From Thalassovita sp. (GTDB lineage: Bacteria > Pseudomonadota > Alphaproteobacteria > Rhodobacterales > Rhodobacteraceae): a stretch of DNA of 64,000 nt. The stretch lies in NCBI GenBank assembly GCA_029212905.1, contig JARGPB010000015.1, forward strand, positions 30,154 to 94,153, given 5' to 3'. Below the pieces are notes generated by a model. It did no database searches. It worked only from the letters and a program-made list of their open reading frames with translations, and was not told where the DNA came from. Below are positions 35,828 to 43,656 of the stretch, one piece after another; within the stretch, counting starts at the first letter, position 1; each line of letters begins with the position of its first letter. A program made the position numbers and the translations under genes.

Positions 35828-35854
35828 CCGGGCAGGCGCGCTGCGCCCACCCGG
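35828..35854 (-). other. mRNA hairpin between atpE and atpF'
   Basis: CCGGG-CA-GGCGC-GCT-GCGCC-CA-CCCGG forms two 5-bp stems around a symmetric 2x2 internal loop, 24 bases after the atpE stop codon. It has no U-run, so it is more likely a stabilising or processing element than a terminator. Confidence 0.6.
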
Positions 35855-35878
35855 CCGTAAGGATGTGTTCCGTAAGGA

Positions 35879-36103
35879 TTAGACGGCGAACATCAGCAGC
35901 AGAGCGACGAGGAACGAGAAGATCCCCAGGGCTTCTGCAAATGCGATGCCGATGAACAGAGTCGCGGTCTGCGACGCGGCTGCCGAAGGGTTGCGCAGTG
36001 CGCCTGCCAGGTAGTTACCTGCAACGTTACCCACACCGATTGCGGCTGCGCCGGAACCGATTGCTGCCAGGCCTGCGCCGATGTGTGCCAGATCGCCTTC
36101 CAT
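35879..36103 (-). CDS. atpE: ATP synthase F0 subunit c
   Basis: The 74-residue proteolipid has two helices and the polar loop with ALRNPSA. The ion-carrying carboxylate is E57 in IAFAEALGIF. There is no Na-type signature, so proton coupling is expected. Multiple copies form the rotor ring. An AAGGAG ribosome site precedes the ATG. It is flanked on both sides by stable hairpins in the mRNA. Confidence 0.96.
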   Translation of the reverse strand: MEGDLAHIGAGLAAIGSGAAAIGVGNVAGNYLAGALRNPSAAASQTATLFIGIAFAEALGIFSFLVALLLMFAV

Positions 36104-36166
36104 GATGTATCTCCTTACGATTGGAAGTTAGAATTCAGAGTTGTTTAGTATCGTACCGTGCGTCGA

Positions 36167-36183
36167 CAGGGCGGACCGCCCTG
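36167..36183 (-). other. mRNA hairpin between atpB and atpE
   Basis: CAGGGCGG-A-CCGCCCTG is a perfect inverted repeat (7-bp stem with a 3-base loop when folded), starting 8 bases after the atpB stop and 64 bases before the atpE start. It could pause or protect RNA and help atpE reach its higher dosage. Confidence 0.6.
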
Positions 36184-36191
36184 CCCGTTTG

Positions 36192-36950
36192 TTAGTGCGA
36201 CGGATGCAGTGCATCCTTCAGATATACGCAGGTCAGAATGGTGAACACGTAGGCCTGGATAAAGGCCACCAGGACCTCCAGACCGTACATTGCGGTGATC
36301 GCGACCACCGAAACCGGGCTGACGACAGCAATTGCTGCGAAGCCGGCGAAAACTTTGATAACCGCGTGCCCCGCCATCACGTTGCCTGCCAGACGAATGC
36401 TGTGGCTAACGGGGCGCACGAAGTAAGAGATCAATTCGATGATCGCCAAGATCGGACGCAGCGCCAACGGGGCGCTGGAAACCCAGAACAGGCCCAGGAA
36501 ACCGATGCCATTCTTGACGAAACCAACGATGGTTACGGTCAGGAACACCAGCAGTGCCAGAACAACGGTCACGGCGAAATGCGAGGTCGTGGTGAAGCTC
36601 ATGGGCAGCAGGCCCAAGAAGTTCGCAAAGACGATGAACATGAACAGCGTCATGATATAGGGGAAGAACTTAATCGCGTCCTTACCGGCCACGTCTTCGA
36701 CCATCTTGTAAACAAAGCCATAGGCCAGTTCACCGATCGACTGAGTACGCGAGGGGATAACAGCACGGCGCGAGGTTCCCAGAACCATCAGACCGATCAC
36801 GGCCAGAACAGCCAGCCCCATCCACAGAGTCACGTTGGTGATGGTGTACCACTCGATCGTGTCACCACCGAACAACGGCTTCACGATGAACTGATCCATC
36901 GGGTGGAAAACCAGACCGCCTTCTTCTGCGCCATGTGCTTCGCTTGCCAC
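36192..36950 (-). CDS. atpB: ATP synthase F0 subunit a
   Basis: The 252-residue membrane protein forms the proton half-channels. The essential Arg lies in SHSIRLAGNVMAGH, and the late helix pair carries GLEVLVAFIQAYVFTIL. The start is a GTG at 36950 (VASEAHGAEEGGLVFHP), three bases downstream of the atpI stop, with GAGAGGA before it. A much longer upstream frame is out of keeping with the family. Confidence 0.94.
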   Translation of the reverse strand: MASEAHGAEEGGLVFHPMDQFIVKPLFGGDTIEWYTITNVTLWMGLAVLAVIGLMVLGTSRRAVIPSRTQSIGELAYGFVYKMVEDVAGKDAIKFFPYIMTLFMFIVFANFLGLLPMSFTTTSHFAVTVVLALLVFLTVTIVGFVKNGIGFLGLFWVSSAPLALRPILAIIELISYFVRPVSHSIRLAGNVMAGHAVIKVFAGFAAIAVVSPVSVVAITAMYGLEVLVAFIQAYVFTILTCVYLKDALHPSH

Positions 36951-36952
36951 GT

Positions 36953-37282
36953 CTACGTCCTCTCGTCGTTCTTGGCCTCTTCGGCCAATGTCTGTGTCTG
37001 TATCTCGTTGGCGGTACGGATCATCGTCTGTATCCCCGCCGCAAGACCCAACAATGTGAAAATGACAAGGAAGATCGGGATAGTCCCAAACAGGCTGTCC
37101 AGCCCAAATCCTATGCCAAACCCGATCCCAAGACCGGCAACCAACTCGACAACCATGCGCCATGCGTGATTGGCCATCGAATAATGTTCGTCCGCTCGGG
37201 GTTTCGGAGACTGAGCCGCTTTGGCCTCGGCGATTCTGGCCTCTAAACGCTCCAAATCGCGTTTCTGGTCAGGATCGGTCAC
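36953..37282 (-). CDS. atpI: ATP synthase-associated protein AtpI/AtpZ-like
   Basis: The 109-residue protein has a charged N-terminal helix (about residues 4-30) and two membrane helices containing MVVELVAGLGIGFGIGFGLDSLFG, the AtpI/AtpZ hairpin signature. AtpI helps assemble the c-ring or handles Mg. The GTG at 37282 with AAGGGG eight bases before it is preferred to a TTG two codons upstream. It opens the F0 operon. Confidence 0.88.
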   Translation of the reverse strand: MTDPDQKRDLERLEARIAEAKAAQSPKPRADEHYSMANHAWRMVVELVAGLGIGFGIGFGLDSLFGTIPIFLVIFTLLGLAAGIQTMIRTANEIQTQTLAEEAKNDERT

Positions 37283-37542
37283 ACGCAAAACCCCTTTTGA
37301 ACTGTTGGCGCCTTGCTACGGTGCGGCAAGTCCCGAGTCAAGCGCGCAAAACGCGCACTTCAAACGCCGCAAGTCACTGTAAACAAATGATATGTGGAAT
37401 GCTCACATTGGTTCCGCGCCTGGGACCGCCCAATGTTAGCGCCCCCATCGGCGGTTTCCGTTATTCAACTCATTGGTTGATCTTTCAGCACAGCCCGCCC
37501 AACCTGTTGACCAGACGCTTCCCCATAGGTAACGCAGGCGGC

Positions 37543-37881
37543 ATGACATTGGCCCCGAAACTCGACACTGTTTTTGCCGCGCTGGCCGATCCGACCCGCC
37601 GCGCGATTCTGTCGATGCTGCTAGAGGATGACATGGCCGTCACCGATGTGGCGGAACCTTTCGAAATGTCGCTGGCGGCGATTTCAAAGCACCTGACCAT
37701 TTTAGCCAGTTCAGGATTGATCAGTCAGGAAAAACGAGGCCGCGTGAAATGGTGCAAGCTAGAGCCCGACGCGCTACGCGAGGCCAGCATATGGATGCAG
37801 AGTTTTGGCCAGTTCGAAGCGGTCAATCTGGAGGCCTTCGAACGATTTCTAGAGGCTGAACTGGACACCCCACAGGACTAA
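37543..37881 (+). CDS. ArsR family transcriptional regulator
   Basis: The 112-residue winged-helix protein reads PTRRAILSMLLEDDMAVTDVAEPFEMSLAAISKHLTILASSGLI, the classic ArsR DNA-binding segment. No CxC metal site is visible in the recognition helix, so it probably does not sense thiophilic metals. Homologues of this type often precede an SRPBCC/AHSA1 gene, but here a leftward transporter follows. The target is unknown. Confidence 0.9.
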   Translation: MTLAPKLDTVFAALADPTRRAILSMLLEDDMAVTDVAEPFEMSLAAISKHLTILASSGLISQEKRGRVKWCKLEPDALREASIWMQSFGQFEAVNLEAFERFLEAELDTPQD

Positions 37882-37887
37882 CGCCCC

Positions 37888-38769
37888 CTAGTCGTCGCCC
37901 TTTAACAGCATGACCAGCGCGATAACGCTGAGAACGACACCGCCCAGCACAAGCGCAGGGGGTGTCCCATGCCCCAGGGCAAATTCCCACAGCAAAACCC
38001 AGCTGGGTGTAAGATAGGTATAGGCCATCACCTTGGCGGACGGCAGCCTAAGCGATGCGTATTGCAGCAACACAAACGTCACCGCGCTGGCGAATACCGC
38101 CACATAGATGATCGTGATCCAGACGATTCTGGGCAAATTCACCCAATCCGTGGCCATAATATCGGACCACCCCCACGCGGTGACGACCAAACAACAGGCC
38201 ACCAGCATCCCAAAGGTAAACACGACGGCTGGCTCCCCCCTATTTAGCTTGCGTACCATCGGCGTATAAATTGCATGTGCCACGCAGCCCCAGAAGTAGA
38301 TCGTTTCCCCCGCCCCCATGTGGAAGTTCAGCAAGGCGTTCACGTCCGCGCGGAAAATCACCCAAACAGCACCGGCGCCTCCGATGGCCAGCGCCAAGGC
38401 CATCCATCCGGTCGTGATCTGGCGCAGCATGAAATACCCCGCAAAGGCCGTCAGGATCGGAGTCAGTGTGAAGACCGCCGCGGCCGAAACAGGAGCGGCA
38501 GTCTTCAGCCCCTCGAACATCAGAACAAAGTAGATCGCAAAGGTCCCGCCCAGCGCAAAATAGCGCCAAGGCGCGCGCAATGCCGTCCTGGGTATTCCCG
38601 TCGTCGCCAGCGCGGCCACCCCAACCAGGACAGAGGCAATCGCAAACCGCACTGCATTCAATGCCGTCGGCGCCAAATGAGGAGCCGCCAGCACCCCCAG
38701 AGAAAATGACCCCGCAACAAGTGCCGAAAACAGCAGCATTGCCACATGGCCGCGCGCCGTTTGGGTCAT
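37888..38769 (-). CDS. DMT superfamily (EamA) transporter
   Basis: The 293-residue protein has ten helices in two EamA repeats (LFSALVAGSFSLGVLAAPHLAPTALN at the start). Exporters of this type carry amino acids or metabolites; the cargo is not predictable. It begins one base after the stop of the lysR gene and is therefore co-transcribed with it, suggesting the regulator controls this exporter, the divergent azoreductase, or both. Confidence 0.9.
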   Translation of the reverse strand: MTQTARGHVAMLLFSALVAGSFSLGVLAAPHLAPTALNAVRFAIASVLVGVAALATTGIPRTALRAPWRYFALGGTFAIYFVLMFEGLKTAAPVSAAAVFTLTPILTAFAGYFMLRQITTGWMALALAIGGAGAVWVIFRADVNALLNFHMGAGETIYFWGCVAHAIYTPMVRKLNRGEPAVVFTFGMLVACCLVVTAWGWSDIMATDWVNLPRIVWITIIYVAVFASAVTFVLLQYASLRLPSAKVMAYTYLTPSWVLLWEFALGHGTPPALVLGGVVLSVIALVMLLKGDD

Positions 38770-38770
38770 A

Positions 38771-39646
38771 TCAGGCCCAGCCCTTGATGCGCTCTTTCAG
38801 GAAGTCCAGGAATGCCTGGACTTTGGTTGTCCTGTGCAGCGCCATATGTGTCACCAGCCACAATGGGGCCTCCCAGTCTTCGCTAGAGGGGAAAACTTCG
38901 ATCATATCGGGATAGCGGCTTGCCTCCCATTTCGCCAGAAATCCGATCCCGACACCTTCAAGCACAGCAATCTGCAGCGCCCGCATGTCTGTGCTCCGGA
39001 AGACGATGTTCTCCAGGGGAACCTGCTCGCGTAGCCAGCGATAGAACGGCGCCTTGGAATCCTTGTCATCCGCCCCAATAAAATGATGGTGGATAAAGTC
39101 CTCCGCACCCTGCGGGACCCCCTTGCGCGCGACATAGCTGGGCGACGCATACAACCCGACCTGCTGGCGCAACAACGGCTGAACCACATTGTCCGGATCC
39201 TGAGGCGCCATCCCCGCACGAATGGCCACATGAGCTTCGCCGTACTCCAGGCGGAACAGGCGGTTTCCTGTCAGATACCGCAGCACCACATCGGGGTGCG
39301 CCTCGCGGAACTCAGCCAGAATTGGTGTCAGAAGCGGAGCCAACCCGGAAAGAGAGGTAATTACCAACTCCCCCGAGACATCCTGGCCGCGCCCCTTGAT
39401 CCGCCCGGCCAGTTGGCTGAACTGATCGTCCGCCCCCTGCGCGACGCGCAGCAGGTCCTGCCCCGCCTCGGTCGCCGTATAACCTCGCGCATGACGCTGG
39501 AACAATTTGACGCCCAGCCGTGCCTCTAGGGCATCAATATGCCGGATGACGGTGGCATGGTGGACGCCCAGAACCTCGGCGGCGCCACTGACCGTCCCCA
39601 TACGTGCCACTTGATAGGCGGTGCGAATCTCGTCCCAGTTATCCAT
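38771..39646 (-). CDS. LysR family transcriptional regulator
   Basis: The 291-residue protein has the LysR helix-turn-helix at the N-terminus (RTAYQVARMGTVSGAAEVLGVHHATVIRHIDALEARLGVKLFQR) and the co-inducer domain after residue 90. The HTH context is close to the group that regulates divergent oxidoreductases. It is divergent from azoR and coupled to a DMT exporter downstream. A TTGC-N10-GCAA dyad lies in the shared 115-base promoter region. Confidence 0.93.
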   Translation of the reverse strand: MDNWDEIRTAYQVARMGTVSGAAEVLGVHHATVIRHIDALEARLGVKLFQRHARGYTATEAGQDLLRVAQGADDQFSQLAGRIKGRGQDVSGELVITSLSGLAPLLTPILAEFREAHPDVVLRYLTGNRLFRLEYGEAHVAIRAGMAPQDPDNVVQPLLRQQVGLYASPSYVARKGVPQGAEDFIHHHFIGADDKDSKAPFYRWLREQVPLENIVFRSTDMRALQIAVLEGVGIGFLAKWEASRYPDMIEVFPSSEDWEAPLWLVTHMALHRTTKVQAFLDFLKERIKGWA

Positions 39647-39698
39647 GCGAACCCCTGCATCTGTGCGCCAGCAAACATCACCTGTTACTTTCGGCGGA

Positions 39699-39716
39699 TT
39701 GCGTTCATCTATGCAA
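39699..39716. promoter_or_regulatory. candidate LysR-type operator between lysR and azoR
   Basis: TTGCGTTCATCTATGCAA is an interrupted 4-bp dyad placed 52 bases from the lysR start and 45 bases from the azoR start. LysR sites are typically interrupted dyads in divergent promoters. Evidence is position and symmetry only. Confidence 0.4.
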
Positions 39717-39761
39717 CAAATATCTCTTGGTCATCAGAAAGCAATCCACGGAGACAAACAA

Positions 39762-40355
39762 ATGACCAACATTCTACGCATCGATTCCAGCATCAAGACA
39801 CAGGGCTCGATCTCGCGCCAACTTACCACTGACATCATGGCCCGCCTCGAGGCCGCGCATCCCGGTGCCACGGTTGTGACCCGTGATCTCGGCGCGAACC
39901 CTTTGCCCGTAACCGATTCCGATTGGCTGGTGGCTGTAAATACCCCCGCGGATCAGCGCAGCCCCGAGCAAGCAGAAATCGCCGACCTGTCTGACACGCT
40001 GATCGCCGAGATCAAAGCAGCAGATGTCGTTGTGATTGGGCTGCCGATCTACAATTTTGCCATGCCAGTACAGCTCAAGGGGTGGCTGGATCAGATGGCC
40101 CGCGCCGGAGAGACCTTCAGCTATACCGAAAATGGTCCCGAAGGTCTGGTCAAAGGCACCCGTGCGATCGTGGCTTATTCTTCGAACGGAACGCGTATCG
40201 GGTCAGAGATTGATTTCGCCTCGGGGTACCTGCGGCACATGCTGGGCTTCTTTGGGATCACCGATGTCCAGTTCGCAGCCTCGGACCACTATGCGATCGA
40301 CCCCGAAGATTCGCTGAAATCCGCAGATAGCGACATTGCAACGCTCGCGGCCTGA
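39762..40355 (+). CDS. azoR: FMN-dependent NADH:quinone/azo reductase
   Basis: The 197-residue flavodoxin-fold protein shows the FMN phosphate loop in RIDSSIKTQGSISRQL, the PIYNFAMPVQLKGWLDQMARAGETF active-site segment, and YLRHMLGFFGITDVQF. AzoR-type enzymes reduce quinones and azo compounds with NADH, protecting from electrophilic quinones. The start at 39762 has a GGAG ribosome site. Divergent from its probable LysR regulator. Confidence 0.93.
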   Translation: MTNILRIDSSIKTQGSISRQLTTDIMARLEAAHPGATVVTRDLGANPLPVTDSDWLVAVNTPADQRSPEQAEIADLSDTLIAEIKAADVVVIGLPIYNFAMPVQLKGWLDQMARAGETFSYTENGPEGLVKGTRAIVAYSSNGTRIGSEIDFASGYLRHMLGFFGITDVQFAASDHYAIDPEDSLKSADSDIATLAA

Positions 40356-40382
40356 TACCGGCACCAACCAGTAGGCAAAGAA

Positions 40383-40414
40383 AAAGCGACAGAAGGATAA
40401 TCTTCTGTCGCTTT
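40383..40414. terminator. bidirectional terminator between azoR and small secreted protein gene
   Basis: AAAGCGACAGAAG and CTTCTGTCGCTTT form a perfect 13-bp stem with a 6-base loop between two convergent genes. Confidence 0.9.
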
Positions 40415-40447
40415 CACTATTTTTAGTAATCAGAACCGCAGTTCAGA

Positions 40448-40681
40448 TTAGTCGGTCGAGCCGCCCGAGCTGCTTGCCAGGCCGGCAACAACAGCAACAC
40501 CAACGACTGCTGCAACAGCAGCGCCACCAGCGCCCAGCGAGCCAGCGGCCAGCGACGACGGTGCGAACGGATCGGCCGCTGCGGGCTCGGGTTCGGTGGT
40601 TGCGGGCTGTGCGCTGCCTGCAGCAACGATACCAGGAGCCATAGCGGCACAAATGGTCAGGGCCAGAGCGAATTTATTCAT
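40448..40681 (-). CDS. small exported Gly/Ala-rich protein
   Basis: The 77-residue protein has a signal peptide (MNKFALALTICAAMAPGIVA), a short proline/glutamate-rich linker (TTEPEPAAADP), and a second hydrophobic Gly/Ala/Val stretch ending in SSSGGSTD. It may be anchored in a membrane by the C-terminal helix, which has Gly-zipper spacing. Small proteins of this layout are frequent in Roseobacter genomes. Function unknown. Confidence 0.75.
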   Translation of the reverse strand: MNKFALALTICAAMAPGIVAAGSAQPATTEPEPAAADPFAPSSLAAGSLGAGGAAVAAVVGVAVVAGLASSSGGSTD

Positions 40682-40876
40682 AAGACTATTCCTCGTCTCT
40701 ACAATGTTACAGGCCGAAGGGAATCAGCCGTTCTCTGGTTTATATAGCCAGATAAATTCAGGACACCAATCACGAATTTGCCCCTATAGGCGGAAAAACG
40801 ACGCTTTGACGCACTATTACCACGCTTTTGCTCAGCATTTCACCGTCTCAACCGCGAATCCAGGGCTCCGTATATA

Positions 40877-40905
40877 TTGACTCAGGACTCTAACAGGACT
40901 AAACG
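40877..40905 (+). promoter_or_regulatory. candidate promoter for ffh
   Basis: TTGACT and TAAACG are separated by 17 bases. The -35 is good and the -10 weak. It would give a leader of about 150 bases before ffh. This lies in the only gene-free stretch above 300 bases (40682-41064); the left half of that stretch must also hold the promoter of the leftward small exported protein. Confidence 0.35.
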
Positions 40906-40937
40906 CGCAGCAACCAATCCGGGAGCCTCTATGTCTT

Positions 40938-41013
40938 CCGGTCCTTTGCATTGTGCAAGGATCGCCCCCCGTCAGCGCGATGCGCCCACGGGGGACATTG
41001 GCATTTGGGCCGG
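40938..41013 (+). other. potential structured RNA leader upstream of ffh
   Basis: The segment can fold as a closed three-way element. An outer stem pairs CCGGTCC (40938-40944) with GGGCCGG (41007-41013). Hairpin 1 is TTGCA-TTG-TGCAA (40946-40958). Hairpin 2 has 7 bp CCCCCGT/ACGGGGG plus an inner GCGC/GCGC stem (40966-40994). It ends 51 bases before the ffh ATG. It lacks the GGAAGGAAGCAGCC core of SRP RNA and is not a tRNA. No protein frame here is convincing. Confidence 0.45.
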
Positions 41014-41064
41014 TTCTGCTTACCTGTAGGGCCATATTGAAACGGGGTTAAAGGAGCCACGGGA

Positions 41065-42582
41065 ATGTTTGAAAGTCTATCCGAACGCCTTGGCGGGGTC
41101 TTTGATCGCCTGACGAAACAGGGCGCCCTATCCGAGGACGACGTCAAAACCGCCCTGCGAGAAGTGCGCGTCGCCCTGTTGGAAGCGGATGTTTCGCTGC
41201 CCGTCGCCCGTGAGTTCGTTAAGAAAGTCCAAGATCAGGCCACAGGCCAATCCGTCACCAAATCCGTGACCCCCGGCCAGCAGGTTGTGAAAATTGTCCA
41301 CGACGCGCTGATCGACGTCCTGCGCGGCGAAGGCGAACCCGGCGCACTTAAGGTCGACAGCCCGCCCGCGCCGATCCTGATGGTCGGCCTGCAAGGCTCC
41401 GGCAAAACCACGACCACAGGTAAATTGGCAAAGCGCCTGAAAGAAAAAGACGGCAAGCGGGTGCTGATGGCGTCGTTGGACATCTATCGTCCGGCCGCTA
41501 TGCAGCAGCTTCAGGTTCTGGGCACGCAGATCGGGGTGGATACCCTTCCGATCGTTCCCGGTGAAACCGCGCTGCAAATCGCCAAGCGCGCCAAGACGCA
41601 GGCCAGCCTGGGCGGCTATGACGTCTATATGCTGGATACTGCGGGCCGTTTGCAGATTGACCAGACCCTCATGCAAGAGGTCGAGGACGTCCGCGATGCC
41701 GTAAACCCGCGCGAAACCCTGTTGGTGGTCGATGGCCTGACCGGTCAGGTCGCCGTCGAAGTGGCCGAAGAGTTCGACGCCAAAATCGGAATTTCAGGTG
41801 TTGTCCTGACCCGGATGGACGGTGACGGCCGTGGTGGTGCCGCCCTGTCGATGCGCGCCGTGACCGGCAAGCCAATCAAATACGTCGGGCTTGGCGAAAA
41901 AATGGAGGCGCTTGAGACTTTCGAGCCCGAACGCGTCGCGGGCCGTATCTTGGGCATGGGCGACATCGTGGCCCTGGTCGAAAAAGCGCAGGAAACCATC
42001 GAGGCCGAACAGGCCGAGCGTATGATGCGCCGCTTCAAAAAGGGTCAGTTCAACATGAACGACCTGAAATCTCAGCTGGAACAAATGCTGAAAATGGGCG
42101 GCATGGAAGGCATCATGGGCATGATGCCCGGCATGGGTAAAATGGCCAAACAGGCCGAGGCCGCCGGAATGGACGACAAGGTACTGAAACGTCAGATCGC
42201 CCTGATCCAATCCATGACCAAGAAAGAGCGCGCCAACCCGCAGATCCTGCAAGCCAGCCGCAAAAAGCGCATTGCGCGCGGTGCCGGCCTAGAGGTCAGC
42301 GAACTGAACAAGCTGCTGAAGATGCAGCGCCAAATGGCCGACATGATGAAGAAAATGGGCAAGATGGGCAAAGGCGGTATGCTCAAGCAAGCCATGAAGG
42401 GGATGATGGGCAAGGGCGGCGCACCTGCCGACATGGCCGGAATGGATCCTTCGCAATTGGACCCCAAAGCCATGGAAGCCGCAGCCAAGGCCATGGGCGG
42501 CAAACTGCCCGGTGGTCTGGGCGGAATGGGCGGCGGCATGGGCCTGCCTCCGGGCCTGAGCGGTTTTGGCAAGAAGAAGTAA
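41065..42582 (+). CDS. ffh: signal recognition particle protein Ffh
   Basis: Ffh binds signal sequences of nascent membrane proteins and SRP RNA. The 505-residue protein has the N domain, the GTPase G domain with GLQGSGKTTTTGK (108-120), DTAGRLQ and TRMDGDGRG, and a Met-rich M domain after about residue 330 (MGGMEGIMGMMPGMGKM). The C-terminus is extended by a Met/Gly-rich tail (MGGGMGLPPGLSGFGKKK). An AAAGGAG ribosome site precedes the ATG. It starts a rightward run toward the rpsP-rimM-trmD-rplS genes. Confidence 0.97.
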   Translation: MFESLSERLGGVFDRLTKQGALSEDDVKTALREVRVALLEADVSLPVAREFVKKVQDQATGQSVTKSVTPGQQVVKIVHDALIDVLRGEGEPGALKVDSPPAPILMVGLQGSGKTTTTGKLAKRLKEKDGKRVLMASLDIYRPAAMQQLQVLGTQIGVDTLPIVPGETALQIAKRAKTQASLGGYDVYMLDTAGRLQIDQTLMQEVEDVRDAVNPRETLLVVDGLTGQVAVEVAEEFDAKIGISGVVLTRMDGDGRGGAALSMRAVTGKPIKYVGLGEKMEALETFEPERVAGRILGMGDIVALVEKAQETIEAEQAERMMRRFKKGQFNMNDLKSQLEQMLKMGGMEGIMGMMPGMGKMAKQAEAAGMDDKVLKRQIALIQSMTKKERANPQILQASRKKRIARGAGLEVSELNKLLKMQRQMADMMKKMGKMGKGGMLKQAMKGMMGKGGAPADMAGMDPSQLDPKAMEAAAKAMGGKLPGGLGGMGGGMGLPPGLSGFGKKK

Positions 42583-42583
42583 C

Positions 42584-43141
42584 ATGCTAACCAACGCACC
42601 TATCCTGGAAACTGATCGACTGATCCTGCGAGGCCCACGTCCCGACGACGCGGAGCCGCTGATGGATTTCTTGTGCGATCAGGTCCGGGCCAAGGGCTTT
42701 GGCGCCTCTGACAACCGGTCCGACGCGTGGCGCTGGTTTGCGTTGAACATCGGACACTGGCAGTTGCACGGTTACGGCTATCTGATGATCGAGGACAAAG
42801 CCTCGGGTGCAGCGGCTGGGATCACCGGCATCTGGAACCCGCATGGCTGGCCGGAACCCGAACTGGGGTGGGTCGTCTTTGCCGGATTTGAGGGCAAAGG
42901 CATCGCATACGAAGCCGCCCAGCGCGCCCGTGAATGGGCCTATGCGCCCGATGGGCTGGGCTTTACCACGCTGACCTCGAACATAGTGCCGGGCAACACA
43001 CGGTCCATCGCGCTGGCCGAACGGCTGGGCGCCACGTTCGAACGCAAATACCAGAACGTCCACATGGGCGAGGACCTGCTGTACCGCCACCCCGGCCCAG
43101 CGGATCTGGATACCGATGGATCGGTGGAGGCCTACGCATGA
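42584..43141 (+). CDS. GNAT family N-acetyltransferase, tandem copy 1
   Basis: The 185-residue RimJ/RimL-type acetyltransferase begins LTNAPILETDRLILRGPRPDD and has an acetyl-CoA-binding region around VVFAGFEGKGIAYEAAQRAREWAY. The ATG lies one base after the ffh stop. Its own stop overlaps the next gene. RimJ/RimL homologues acetylate protein N-termini or small amines; the substrate is unknown. Confidence 0.9.
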   Translation: MLTNAPILETDRLILRGPRPDDAEPLMDFLCDQVRAKGFGASDNRSDAWRWFALNIGHWQLHGYGYLMIEDKASGAAAGITGIWNPHGWPEPELGWVVFAGFEGKGIAYEAAQRAREWAYAPDGLGFTTLTSNIVPGNTRSIALAERLGATFERKYQNVHMGEDLLYRHPGPADLDTDGSVEAYA

Positions 43142-43656
43142 TGTTGGCCAACGCCCCTGAACTAAGCTCGGATCGTCTGATCCTGCGCGTGCCTGGTGCG
43201 GCGGATGAAACCGCCATTCTGGACTTTCTGCGCTCTGATCGGGCGGCATTTTACGGCGGGCCCATGGATCTGGGCACCGCCTGGAGCAAGTTCGCCGCCT
43301 ATACCGGACAGTGGCTGCTGCGGGGCTATGGCATGTTTGCCGACGTGCTGAAATCTACCGGGGACACCGTAGGGCTGGTTGGCCCATATCATCCGACGCA
43401 CTTCCCTCAGGCAGAAATGAGCTGGCTGGTGACGGCCGACAATGAGGGTCAGGGCCTAGCGCGTGAAGCCTGTAAAACCGTTTTGATGCATTTGTTCCAC
43501 GATCTGAAGTGGAACCATGTTGTCAGCTACATTGACCGGGACAACGCACGGTCTCGGGTATTGGCGCAACGTCTCGGCGCGCAAATCGCCCCAGAGCTGA
43601 TCGCCCCAATCTCTAACTGCGACACGTTTCGCCATCGACCAAGCGAGACCACCTGA
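43138..43656 (+). CDS. GNAT family N-acetyltransferase, tandem copy 2
   Basis: The 172-residue paralogue begins MMLANAPELSSDRLILRVPGAADE and has the cofactor segment WLVTADNEGQGLAREACKTVLMHLF. The start codon overlaps the stop of copy 1 (ATGATG region), so translation is probably coupled. It is similar in length and layout to copies 1 and 3, and the three probably arose by duplication. Confidence 0.9.
   Translation: MMLANAPELSSDRLILRVPGAADETAILDFLRSDRAAFYGGPMDLGTAWSKFAAYTGQWLLRGYGMFADVLKSTGDTVGLVGPYHPTHFPQAEMSWLVTADNEGQGLAREACKTVLMHLFHDLKWNHVVSYIDRDNARSRVLAQRLGAQIAPELIAPISNCDTFRHRPSETT

Noticed and set aside
40920..41030. SRP 4.5S RNA next to ffh
   Set aside because: The folded leader was tested for the GGAAGGAAGCAGCC tetraloop region and lacks it; the SRP RNA gene must be elsewhere.
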